Below are positions 49,083-59,816 of a stretch of 64,000 bases of DNA, in pieces. Within the stretch, counting starts at the first letter, position 1. Each line of letters starts with the position of its first letter. The notes beneath the pieces are model-generated. The model saw only the letters and a program-made list of their open reading frames with translations. It did not search any database and was not told the origin of the DNA. The translations under genes were made by a program, and so were the position numbers. The stretch is from the NCBI GenBank assembly GCA_963965975.1, contig OZ014411.1, positions 22,410,249 to 22,474,248 on the forward strand. Direction: 5' to 3'. Source of the DNA: Xestospongia bergquistia (taxonomy: Eukaryota > Porifera > Demospongiae > Haplosclerida > Petrosiidae).

Positions 49083-49680
49083 TTCAGATTTATATTATAT
49101 CTTATATAAAATTCTTGAACAGTATGTTATTGTTGTATATATAATAATTATGTTACAACAACAGTTATTTTGAAAATATATATCTGAAATTATAACTTAT
49201 GAAACACACAACATTACAATTTAACAAAACAAAGAATAGTTTGCTTTGCTATGTTACAATTTTCTTTTTACTAAAAAGGGCATGTTAATTGACTTTAATT
49301 ATGACATTTATTCACTAAATAGAATTTCCCAGTTTATGATGTTAAGTCCATTGTCATTATCTTTGTACAGAGTTCTTCTATATAAAATTATTAACAGTAG
49401 TCACTATATGAAGATAACTAGGTCAATTCATTCAATTAGACTGTCTAAGATATGACACAATCAGATCCCACCTTGTGTTTAAACTAATTAAAAAATACAG
49501 TCATGATTAAATTAATTAAAATGGAGCACAATAGTTACGCTGTTGAGATATAGTGTTGAAGAAGTGTATATGTTTGATTGATAGATAGATGGTGTTCATA
49601 ATACAATACATGTTTCAAATTTACACATACAGTCTTGATTTAATCAATATATTGTTATACTGGTTTCATGTATTTGATAC

Positions 49681-49810
49681 AAACTGAAAGTAACATAATA
49701 TTGTTATTAATGTACTATTGTCTGTTTACCAAAATTCTTTTCAACATTTAATAAACTGTCAATGCCTTAGGACATTAATTATGAAAGCAATGTATTGTTT
49801 ACTTTCAATT
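49681..49810. repeat. Spacer hairpin element, copy 5
   Basis: Single copy in the second block, matching copies 1 and 2 in the first block. Confidence 0.75.
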
Positions 49811-50056
49811 GGCATTTAAAATTTTGTTACATACAACCTGTAAACCATATCAACTAAATCAACTAATCAGTGTTTACAACACTAATATATAGTACAATAA
49901 TACACACTACAACATACACACATATGTACATGTACTACACATTTATATTATATCTCATCTCTAATCATGTATCTGCAATCAGATCTCAAAATAGAAGCTA
50001 CTTCAGAGAGCACTACCTAAACGAAAATGATGTATATTGTGATATGTACACATAAT

Positions 50057-50392
50057 AACAAGTAATCCAAAACATTTTAGAAAAAAAATTAATGATGTAG
50101 AAATGACAATGTCAAAAATAAAAGAAACAAGGTAGGAATGAAGACATAAATCCATATATTAAACACCTTACATAAGTAGCCAGTCAGTACAACATGATAA
50201 TTTGTATATCTATTTAGTGCAATGTTTTGTAAATATGAAAAAATGTGAAATTGTACTATGTAGTTTTTCCTGGCTACTTGTATAATGACTATTACTGATT
50301 TATTTGGACATATCTATACCTTGTTTCTTTTGTTTGTGGCATTGTCATCACTAAATCAACTTTCATTTTTTGAATGTTTTATTACTTGGTTT
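50057..50392. repeat. Large imperfect fold-back element, second copy
   Basis: Nearly identical to 24107-24440 and in the same relative position, so it was copied with the block. Confidence 0.75.
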
Positions 50393-50899
50393 CTACTTTA
50401 GAAACACTTATAAACACTTATAACATTAGTTGGAAAAGACTTGTTGCTCAAATAGGCCTAATAACTCTATGGAGTAGTTTAATCTTTGAAAGTATTATAA
50501 TGCATAGATTGAAAGTATCCATTAGATGGAGTAGGTAGGGGCATTAGTTGTAAACCTTTTATGCAGTATTTAGGTATACGCTCACATGATACTAAGATGT
50601 ATCTAGGTGTATGTTCACGTGTGATATATATGTTATTATTCTACAAAGAAACACTTATCATGCACTGACTTGATTCCACTTGTATATTTTTATTAGCAGT
50701 TGTCGTCAGTGTAACTTATGTTCACATCGACATAAATAAATTTTATCAAAATATAATATGTGAAAATTCTGTGTTAATCATACATAAACTGGCTCACTAC
50801 TATAGTGGTGTAATCTGATGTTAGTATAATATGTAGTTCATAGAGGTTTCTTGATTACAAAAGTGACATGTATAATTGTCAGGTATGTGTGCAAGTCTT

Positions 50900-52897
50900 G
50901 GTACAATACATGACTAACGCATCCATATAGAGTGTATGTCAATATTGTCACCATTGTCACCAGTTTCAATATGTACCTGATGTATATGTTCACATATAAT
51001 AGCATGTACAGTAGTACCTAAACATGTACATGTGTAAGCATGTGGGCACACTTAACAGTCACAACACATAATTAACAATCACAGATTTCCAGTAACTTTT
51101 CTATTACATTATGTGTGCCTGTATTCAAAGATCTTACTTTCCATTTGTTATTATTTAAAAGATATAATTGAATTTGGAGATAATTTCACAAATCTTGTGG
51201 TTAGAGAGAAAAAGACCTGGAAAACACCAATCTTGTGGTTGTTTGTCCATTTCCACTTTCCTCAATCTATCAAAAGCTGTATTTCTGGATATCTTGATCA
51301 AGGCAACAAGAAGACTATTGAAATGTTTATTCTGTTTATGATGTAAGTATACTATTTTTACTATTTCATGAAAACTCTCTAAAAACATATTTGTATTTTC
51401 TGTAGATCCCACTTTATGGCAAGTAGTCTAATGATGTAACCTTGTACAATAGTTTGTGTTAAAGTAAATGTAAAATTTGTCATGATAGCTGTAAATGCGT
51501 GTTAAGAATTCTTGCAATATGCAATAAAGAATGAAACATAGCCTCCTCATGCTTCATAAGTGCAGAGTAAATGGTATACTGTTATTTGATCTTCCTTTAG
51601 TGATACATACTACTTTATAGTTTTTCTCCATACTCTATAGACATGCCATCCACAGAATACTTTATAACTATCCTTGCCTCCAAACAAACTTTGTCAATTA
51701 TTAAAATATTACTCTACATGATCAGACATAAACTAATGACATACAACATTGTCACATCTATGCTTCGTTGCTGTTAAAATATTATCAATGCTGAAGAATC
51801 TTCTCGATTTGAAATCATTCAGGCTACAGGAAATCATTCACCATATTCATCAACAGTATAATTGCAGTAACTAAGTAAAAGTCATACATACATGTTGTTC
51901 CATGTATTGCATTTATACACATGGTGTTGTTACAAAATTTAATAAGCATATCTCTTCGAAATTGTGTCTGTACGCATAACATAAAGTCATCGTCTGCAAA
52001 ATTGTCAATTTCATTTGACTGCTTGTCACCTTACTTTTTAAAGAGTAGTACAGGATTATAATCTAGTGATTACATTTCAATAAGCCATGCTGTGACACTA
52101 ACAAGATCATTTTGATGTTGAATGATGCTTTTTATATTATACTGACATTTGAACATCTTAACAAGTAAGAAGTTATTGTCTGTCAAAAGAAGTTATTGTC
52201 TGTCAATGCCATCATCAAATGAGTCTCGAATGTCATCTAATATGCTATCTATGTGTGAGAGTGTGATAAATTTGACGCTTTTGCTCTTTGTCACTGATAA
52301 ATTTTAGGGCACCTCTCCAGGAATGATCCACATGCAATGAACATAGGATTATTATTAATGACTATCTTACCCAGTGTAAATCTACTTTTCAAATAGTCCA
52401 TTGAAATGATCCACTTTTCTTTAATGTATATCATTCACTTATGAATTAACTATATGTATAATATTTAGGAATAATGGATAGTTATAGGTTAACTTGTGTA
52501 CCAATAATTTATTTTCTTAAGATAGGAAAACCCAGATAATGGATTCAATGAGTAATTGTAATAATATTATCAATAACAGTAATAATTTTACATAATAAAA
52601 ATATCATCATTGTCCAATGAGTCATCAGGTGTATAGGCACTACCCAATAACAGTAGTCTTCAAACATTTGTAGCTATGAGTAGATGTATATATACTAAGT
52701 CTGAAATGAAAGAAACTCAATATATTGTAATTGTTTTGAACAACATGATTGATACTATGTTGTGGAATTAGTTGAAAGAAATAACCATAGCAATTCTTAC
52801 TGCATTCTTCATGTTTATTTATATGTTCTTGTAGGAGAGTAATTATGTATGAAGCATGCCTAATGAATTGCGTTTGCAAAGCAAGTGTTTCCTGCAT
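50900..52897 (-). pseudogene. MULE-type transposase, decayed, second-block copy
   Basis: Same relic as 24960-26897, with the same disabling stops, so it was already dead when the block was duplicated. Frame 51155-51412 keeps TENTNMFLESFHEIVKIVYL, LIKISRNTAFDRLRKVEM and, in this copy, NHKICEI, which fits the conserved HxLCEI stretch of such transposases. Relative to the first copy there is a 38-bp insertion near 51200-51238 bounded by a 12-bp direct repeat (AATCTTGTGGTT) and a small tandem duplication near 52166-52204. Confidence 0.8.
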
Positions 52898-54223
52898 TTG
52901 TTAATCCTGAGGGAAGACTTGAGTCCATCACAGCTTTCAGTAATCCAAACTAAACACAGTATCATGTTTCATTACTGTCATATAATAATTAATGGTTAGG
53001 AGCAGTCCATGACATATAGACTTAGTAGTAACACACCCAATATTTCCAATGTATTAATACTATGTCTTAACATCATATATGTAATGTTGAAGATGAAATG
53101 GATGTCTTTTTCAATGTCTGGATACTCTGTGACAACTGTCTGTATAATTAATACCATCCATTAAACTAATATTATGTCTTATGTCAAATGAGATTTAATG
53201 TGTTAATTTTTATAGATTTAATATTCTGTTAAATTTGATTCTAACAGGTTATATTAATAGATTTAGCCTACTTAACATATTCCTTACAATAGATGCCGCT
53301 AGTATCTTTTATTATATTACAGTTAATATTAGTATGTATGGTAATTAATGATTTGTATATGCCATGAAATTAATATAATGCATTCTTGTATTATACTAGT
53401 TTATATTGTATGTATGCTGATTTCCAATTGAAGTAGTAATCAGTCTTATAGTTGTTACGAATCTTGATATCTGTATATGATGTACCATATTATATACACA
53501 AATTATATTATAAAAATTATTAAATAAAAATGTACATGCATAGTACAAATAGCATGTTCAATAGAGTTCTGTACCTCTTTTTCAACTCATTCATCAGTAT
53601 GTCTATCTGCTATTTGTATGTTTTATTCTTAAGAAATAAACATTCCATTCAATGTTCATCTTGTACATATCAGCTTGTTATGCTCTAGTTCTGTTATTAC
53701 ATTATCAATTGATATGAACAAAAGTTCTGTTGACATAATTACTTTTCAACATATTTACTAAATGAATGTATATATTTTTAAAAATTGAACACAAGCAAAA
53801 ATAAAAGTTATGACAAAACTTATAGCATATAGAAAATAAACAAAAGATGCAAACAACAATAACAATAATACAAATACAAACATATATTAATACGTTATAA
53901 CATTGTCTTATACTAAATCTAAAGACAAGAAAATGTTGCTTGTAAGTCACACCATAAGAAAACCTAATTATTTAGTTTGTCCACATGAATCATTGTACTG
54001 AGATTATGTATAGATGCTTTAGTTTGACAAATTGTGATTATATGAGCTTTCAAACAGGAGGTGCAGCTAAGTAAAAATAATAACATGGCTAATAATATTA
54101 ATAAAAAGCTATATAAATAATAAAACTAGCACATTTAAGAAAATAATTACAATTATGCTATTTAAATGTAAAAAGCACATTACAGTAATAGCAATGAGTC
54201 ACTTACCATGATAAAACTCTTTA
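52898..54223. other. Spacer and 3' flank of array gene 5
   Basis: Nearly identical to 26898-28221, including the GTAAGT donor-like site 18 nt past the stop (54206-54201 on the minus strand). No gene is seen. Confidence 0.6.
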
Positions 54224-57200
54224 TTATTTTTTTGAATCCCAATTTTCATATTGGAAAGAGTCATCAACTCTTAGCAATGGACCAATTTCAGATTCCAGCT
54301 TATCAGTTCTTCCCTTAACAACCAGCTTATTCTTTAAAATGACTTGAAAATATTGTATACATTTTCTAACACATCGAAGACGACTAATTGATATATATCC
54401 ATGATACATCAAAATGACTATGTAAGTCATAACACAGAGGACAATCTGAACTGTTGTCATAATATTGGTAGTTTTAGTGTTTTCTGATGAACTGTAGGAG
54501 AGAGATGTGATTGAACTGACCAAAACAAGTACCATGAACCACAAATCTAATGCATTCAATATCTTATTCTTATATGGTAGAACAATTGCTTGTGCAATAA
54601 TAAACAAATTTAAGATAAATGTTAGTAATAAAAGTTGAAGAGTCCTATTGGTACCTTGAAGAACAGCTGTGATAATGTAGATAACAGACAAAATAACCAA
54701 CCTCAATCCAAACCAATACCTTAACTTCTCTTTGTAAGGTCCATGAATAGCATCAATAAATGGACGAAAGTACTTGGCTATAAAACGACTCCTCAACATT
54801 TTAACTCCAAACAACCCAACCAATATAAAAGGTATGATAATGAGAGACAATACTGCAATACTCACACATATTAGAACAACGTGGTAAGGATTTTGACCAT
54901 AGAGGACACTGCCATCTCTATACCAAACTAGTAATTTACCAGTAAAATTATTGGTGCTATTAAAATGAATATGAGCTGGAGTGAGAACAGTTAATGAGAT
55001 AGAAAACAAATCTGAGTATGAGATGTACATCAATGTGACAAGTACTTGTACAGAAGATCCAACTATCAAGTTAGCAATCCCGGTAGAACATTGACTTAAT
55101 AGGACAATAAAAACAACTATTAGCCAAAAATAAAGTGGGAAAAAATATAATATAGCGGTCTTGCCCAGTTCATTGAGATTTCTGGTTATACATATTGGTA
55201 CGTACCAGTGGTATTTTATAGAAACAAGGAAGTTCACTATATATCGTAGAGCTGTATTTCTTAATACCATATCATATGAGGGTGTAACAAATTCCCAGAG
55301 ATTAAGCCAAAAAATAAATCCTCCCAGAGTCCCTAAATCAATGGTCAGTCTCAAACTAAACAATACTAAGACATAAACAATACCTAGTAGCATACCAAAT
55401 GTCAAAGTAATTACCATATGTCTCACATTTGAACATATGTAACAATCATTACTCCCAAATACAACACTATAGCCCTCCTTACATTGACCACATAACCATC
55501 CCATGCGATTCCCTCTACACATGATATCAGGGTGTGTTATATTGATTGATGTAATTTGTCGACAGTATCCAGGAGGACAATGTTCACTGTAACCAAGGAT
55601 GTTTGAATTGTGAATAGTCCCTAACCATGATTGAAGTGGAACATTAACAGTTGTATCATCAATAATACATTTTGTGATACCAAATTCTTTTAGAAATGAA
55701 CTGCATACACATGCTCTGGTTTTAGTATCATATACAAATCCTAGAGGACAGGTTTTCTGAACAAGTGTAATTGAATATGTAGGATTGTATCCTAGTACTG
55801 CAAAATATAAATGCATTTTGTCTTTAGTATTCTCTGGAAGTATTGTAAAGTTTAATGTTGTACAATTGTTGCTGTAGACAGTTTGAATTTTTTGTTCTAC
55901 AGGTAGCCGATCTTTGATGTCAAATGTTTTCACTTGATGACGATGATGTCTATATTTGCTTTCAGATATAGTCAACCTAGTGAGAATTTGTGCATAAGTT
56001 GGATTACCATTAAGATCATATGCTGTTAAGTTAATTTTAATTGTTTCTCCTGGATAGACTTTGATTTGAAATTGACTAACATTATTGCATTGACGTGTGC
56101 TTAAATAAAATAACGCGTTATACAATTCTGTGTTATTACTGTCTTTTAAAAACAGTTGTTGACATTCATATAATGGAGATACATAGATAGAATTGCCAGC
56201 ATATTTGGCACTGTTATTTTTAAAAGTTAAACGAGCATTAAGTTGAGAAACGTTTTGACTTACTACTTGAATAGCACACAATGGATTTGCGTTTAGAATA
56301 TTTCTGTCCATATGTGAGTAAATTGCCCCACCATAAAAGAAAGCATTGTTATTAATAAAAGTAGCATTAGTTAATCCATGTATGAATAGACGCGATAAAG
56401 AATCAAGTCTGATAGCAGCTCCATGACTGGCTTTGTTATTATAGAATGTTAATGTACCATTTAAATGAATGTCACTGTTATAAGCTTGTAATACTGAGCC
56501 GGTAATTTTTTTAAAGAAGTTATTTTCTCCATTGATGTAAACAGATGCTGTGTTGACAAAAACTAATTTCCCAATATTTAGAGCTGTTTCCAACGTACCA
56601 GGAAATGGCCTAAATACATTAACAGACTGTAACACGATCAATAAATTTTTAAAGGAACATGATTGGTCTATATTAGTTTCTGAGAGAATAAATGGACTAC
56701 GTGCTCCTGTATACGATTGACTATAGCTCAAATTGATAAAATGAATTTGAAGCTTACAAGATACTTTTGATGAAGTAATAATATGTATAATGGAATGGTT
56801 ATATTTAGAGAAACTAGCAGAACTGAAGTCATCATTAGAGTGCAGTCCACGGTGACTATCTATCACTAAACTATCAGAAATGGTTATTATATCCCATGGT
56901 TTATTATTTTCACATCCTATGTAAGAACTTGAATTCATTGTTGTGGTTACCATACAACCTATACCAAATGTACTTTTTTCAATGTTGCTGTACAAAAAAT
57001 TGTGGCGAGTTTCAAATTTTGTGATAGTAACAAAAACTTTCCTTATTGGAGCATCACTAAATATAAATGCTAAACCATTAAAGACACCACCAAATACCAA
57101 ATACCAATATGTATCAGAAAAATAAACATTAGCACTGTAGTCACCTTGGCTAAATATGGCAGTCATACCAGCTGCAAATGCACTGATTGCTTTAGGTTGA

Positions 57201-57967
57201 TTATTTTCAGTGTGAAGTTTAGCAGCATTTACTACATCGTTATATGGTACAAGGTTTATATTCCCCTCCATGTTCATTGTATTTATAAGTACATTTGCTT
57301 GTAATATCTCAACTCTGTTGTCAACATTACTAAAATATAATATAAGACCAGACCCACTGCAATTTGGAAGAAGAGTTTGAGAACATTGAGAACGATTGGA
57401 AGAAACAATGTTGATATTAGTGAGAGTGACATTATTATTAGGATTTATTAGAAGAGATGCAAACCCATAATAATTACTGATATTAACTCTAAATAGAGTG
57501 ATATCAGAGGAGTAGCTGACAAGTAATGTTGCTGATTGACCCTCATGAAAAAAGAAAGCTGTATCATTAGGGTATAGGTTGTTGGCTTGATCATGAGATG
57601 GCATTGGTCCACCACACTGTGTTATATGTATATTATCAATAACTAAACCAGTTACATTATAGAAACCAAAACCAACAGATATATCATTTATTTGTTTGCA
57701 AGTGATAATTGCAGATACATTTGATGCACTACATAAGGTGATGTTAAAAGTGTTACTAACCAAACAAAAAGAACTTGAAGAGAGGGTGTGATTTACATCA
57801 GGAGAGAGATGTAGCTGAGTGCCTGGCAGAAGGGAATGACCTGGAGGACCACAAAGGTGATTTTCTAGATCTTTGGGTCCTGAAAGTAGAAACGTTATTG
57901 AGATACCTTCTCTTAGACTGCATACCAATAGGAACATACACAGCAAAGAAAACATATTGTATGTCAT
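54224..57967 (-). CDS. Array gene 5: beta-helix multi-TM receptor-like protein
   Basis: Encodes 1247 residues and is the near twin of gene 2 (same start MTYNMFSLLCMF, same tail EIGPLLRVDDSFQYENW ending DSKK). Compared with gene 2 it lacks 42 nt in frame near 56103: FDGNNDTGEVSSVAV is replaced by a single Leu, removing a stretch that every other copy has, just before the conserved STRQCNNVSQ. In the membrane region a few changes (LSQCSTGIANL, ITRNLNELGK) are private, and part of that region (FIVLLS, YIVNFLVSIKYHWY) is closer to genes 4 and 6 than to gene 2. Otherwise signal peptide, ectodomain repeats, cysteine module and helices are intact. It is probably functional, but the deletion could affect the ectodomain fold. 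Confidence 0.87.
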   Translation of the reverse strand: MTYNMFSLLCMFLLVCSLREGISITFLLSGPKDLENHLCGPPGHSLLPGTQLHLSPDVNHTLSSSSFCLVSNTFNITLCSASNVSAIITCKQINDISVGFGFYNVTGLVIDNIHITQCGGPMPSHDQANNLYPNDTAFFFHEGQSATLLVSYSSDITLFRVNISNYYGFASLLINPNNNVTLTNINIVSSNRSQCSQTLLPNCSGSGLILYFSNVDNRVEILQANVLINTMNMEGNINLVPYNDVVNAAKLHTENNQPKAISAFAAGMTAIFSQGDYSANVYFSDTYWYLVFGGVFNGLAFIFSDAPIRKVFVTITKFETRHNFLYSNIEKSTFGIGCMVTTTMNSSSYIGCENNKPWDIITISDSLVIDSHRGLHSNDDFSSASFSKYNHSIIHIITSSKVSCKLQIHFINLSYSQSYTGARSPFILSETNIDQSCSFKNLLIVLQSVNVFRPFPGTLETALNIGKLVFVNTASVYINGENNFFKKITGSVLQAYNSDIHLNGTLTFYNNKASHGAAIRLDSLSRLFIHGLTNATFINNNAFFYGGAIYSHMDRNILNANPLCAIQVVSQNVSQLNARLTFKNNSAKYAGNSIYVSPLYECQQLFLKDSNNTELYNALFYLSTRQCNNVSQFQIKVYPGETIKINLTAYDLNGNPTYAQILTRLTISESKYRHHRHQVKTFDIKDRLPVEQKIQTVYSNNCTTLNFTILPENTKDKMHLYFAVLGYNPTYSITLVQKTCPLGFVYDTKTRACVCSSFLKEFGITKCIIDDTTVNVPLQSWLGTIHNSNILGYSEHCPPGYCRQITSINITHPDIMCRGNRMGWLCGQCKEGYSVVFGSNDCYICSNVRHMVITLTFGMLLGIVYVLVLFSLRLTIDLGTLGGFIFWLNLWEFVTPSYDMVLRNTALRYIVNFLVSIKYHWYVPICITRNLNELGKTAILYFFPLYFWLIVVFIVLLSQCSTGIANLIVGSSVQVLVTLMYISYSDLFSISLTVLTPAHIHFNSTNNFTGKLLVWYRDGSVLYGQNPYHVVLICVSIAVLSLIIIPFILVGLFGVKMLRSRFIAKYFRPFIDAIHGPYKEKLRYWFGLRLVILSVIYIITAVLQGTNRTLQLLLLTFILNLFIIAQAIVLPYKNKILNALDLWFMVLVLVSSITSLSYSSSENTKTTNIMTTVQIVLCVMTYIVILMYHGYISISRLRCVRKCIQYFQVILKNKLVVKGRTDKLESEIGPLLRVDDSFQYENWDSKK

Positions 57968-58706
57968 CTATAGAGTCAGGGATTTATCTGTAATATAACT
58001 TGAACGCTTTTTGCTATAGCCTTATGTATTTATTGTGATTATAAACTCTTTTTTTATATGAAAATTGTATTTTTTGTTAATGTTTATTACACTTTGAAAT
58101 TGCATTCTTTCAAATTGTTAAACATGTTATTGTTGTGTATATCCATAGATGTTACAATAACAATTATGTTAAAAATGAATATCTGTAACTGTAACTTCTA
58201 AACAATGCAACAATGCATTTTTTATTTAATCAATATATGGTTATACTGGTTTCATGTACTTGATGCAAACTGAAAGTAACATTAACTGTTATGATTACTA
58301 ATATTCTATTAAGCAAGGAATTGACTGTTTATCAAAATTATTGTTAACATTTGATAAACAATCAATGCTTTAGGACATTAGTAATCAAAACAATATATTA
58401 TGTTACTTTCAGTTTGTATTAAAGAATTTTGTTACATACATCATATGTAACCATATATTGGTTAAGTCAACTAATCAGTGTTTAAAATACTAACATAGTA
58501 CAATAATACACAAGAAAACTAGAGAGCTGGAGAGGTACATCCATTGGACATATCCTCCACAAATGTTCATAGTTCATCACTTGCTAATCTTGTATATGAA
58601 CTTCCTTACTTTCCTTCACATTTACACATAGTTAGGTAAGAGCAATACATGATTTGCTTACATTATAGTTGCGATAGTGACCTTGATGGCAGTTATTATA
58701 GTTAAT
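57968..58706. other. 5' flank of array gene 5
   Basis: Copy of 32008-32742, with the hairpin element inside. No gene is seen. Confidence 0.65.
58267..58415. repeat. Spacer hairpin element, copy 6
   Basis: Same 149-bp palindromic unit as copies 3 and 4. Confidence 0.85.
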
Positions 58707-58970
58707 TCACAAAGTAAACAAATACTTATGAACATGCTGGTATTGAGCAGGACAAAGTGAATGATGACAAAATGAGTCTCTGTTGTGTTTAATTACATTA
58801 TATCTTTTAGTCATTTTTATTATCTTACTTTGTAGGTATTGAACAATTGCTTCAGAGGATATAGCTATATGTTGGATATTGTATTTGCACCAAGTACATA
58901 ATGAATGAAGATATTTCAACTGGCATAATTCTGAGTATAATTGAAATTTATAAAACATTGTTGAGTGTAT
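58707..58970 (-). pseudogene. USP-like peptidase relic e
   Basis: Keeps only the CTWC and QQDAHEF-like half (PAQYQHVHKYLF, with His-Glu changed to His-Lys). The Cys-box half was lost in a deletion of about 1.47 kb whose junction is at about 58975, where sequence matching 33010 is joined to sequence matching 34475. Confidence 0.5.
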
Positions 58971-59394
58971 TGTAAATTTTGGATTTCCCATGACTTCCAC
59001 ATCTACAATATATGAAAGTGCTATAAATTTAAGTCACTGCATGTACATGAGCTGAAGAGGTACATGTATTAGACATAACCTCAACACAATAAAATCATGA
59101 AGATTTTCACAAGTTGTCAGTTCATCAATTACTAATTCTTGGGTATGAACTTTCTTACTTTCCTTCATATTAATACATAGTTAGGTAAGACCAATAAGTG
59201 ATTTGCTTACTTGCACTTTAATTCCAAAAATGATTTATGACTGTTGAATATCACCGTTATAGCAACATTTGTTATATAGGAATAATGTTGAGCAATGATA
59301 CCAATAAACAGTTGTATTGATCACAAACCTGTTTGAGTTAGTTCTAGAAAGAAGTTGTTTTGTATTAAGTCTGTGATTTAATCATTATAGTGTA
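58971..59394. other. Spacer DNA, copy of 34475-34892
   Basis: Collinear with the spacer before relic b. No gene is seen. Confidence 0.6.
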
Positions 59395-59665
59395 ATGGAA
59401 TACAATAATTTTGCAATAGTGATCTTGATGACAGGTATGTTAGTTAATTCACAAAGTAAACGTAAACAAAATACTCATGAGCATGCTGGTATTGACCACA
59501 ACAGAATGATAGATAATAAAATGCATCACTGTTTAATTATATCTTTAATGTTTTTCATTATATTTTACTTTGTATAGGTTTGAATAATCACATTTGAGAT
59601 TATAGCTGCAAGTGAGCTGTTGTATTTGTGCCAAGTACATAATGAATGAAGATATTTAAACTTGC
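59395..59665 (-). pseudogene. USP-like peptidase relic f
   Basis: Copy of the QQDAHEF-like half of relic b (GQYQHAHEYFVY), with a 6-bp duplication that repeats Val-Tyr. The Cys-box half is missing because sequence matching about 35165-35815 is deleted at about 59680, directly before the 3' flank of gene 6. Confidence 0.5.
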
Positions 59666-59816
59666 ATAATTCTAAGTATAGGCTAAAATATTTAAAAATG
59701 TTACATAAATAATTAAGACCAGCACATTTAAGAAAATAATTGCAAGTATTGTATTTAAATGTTAAAAGTACATTACAACAATAACAATTATTAACTTATA
59801 ATGATACAACTCTTTC

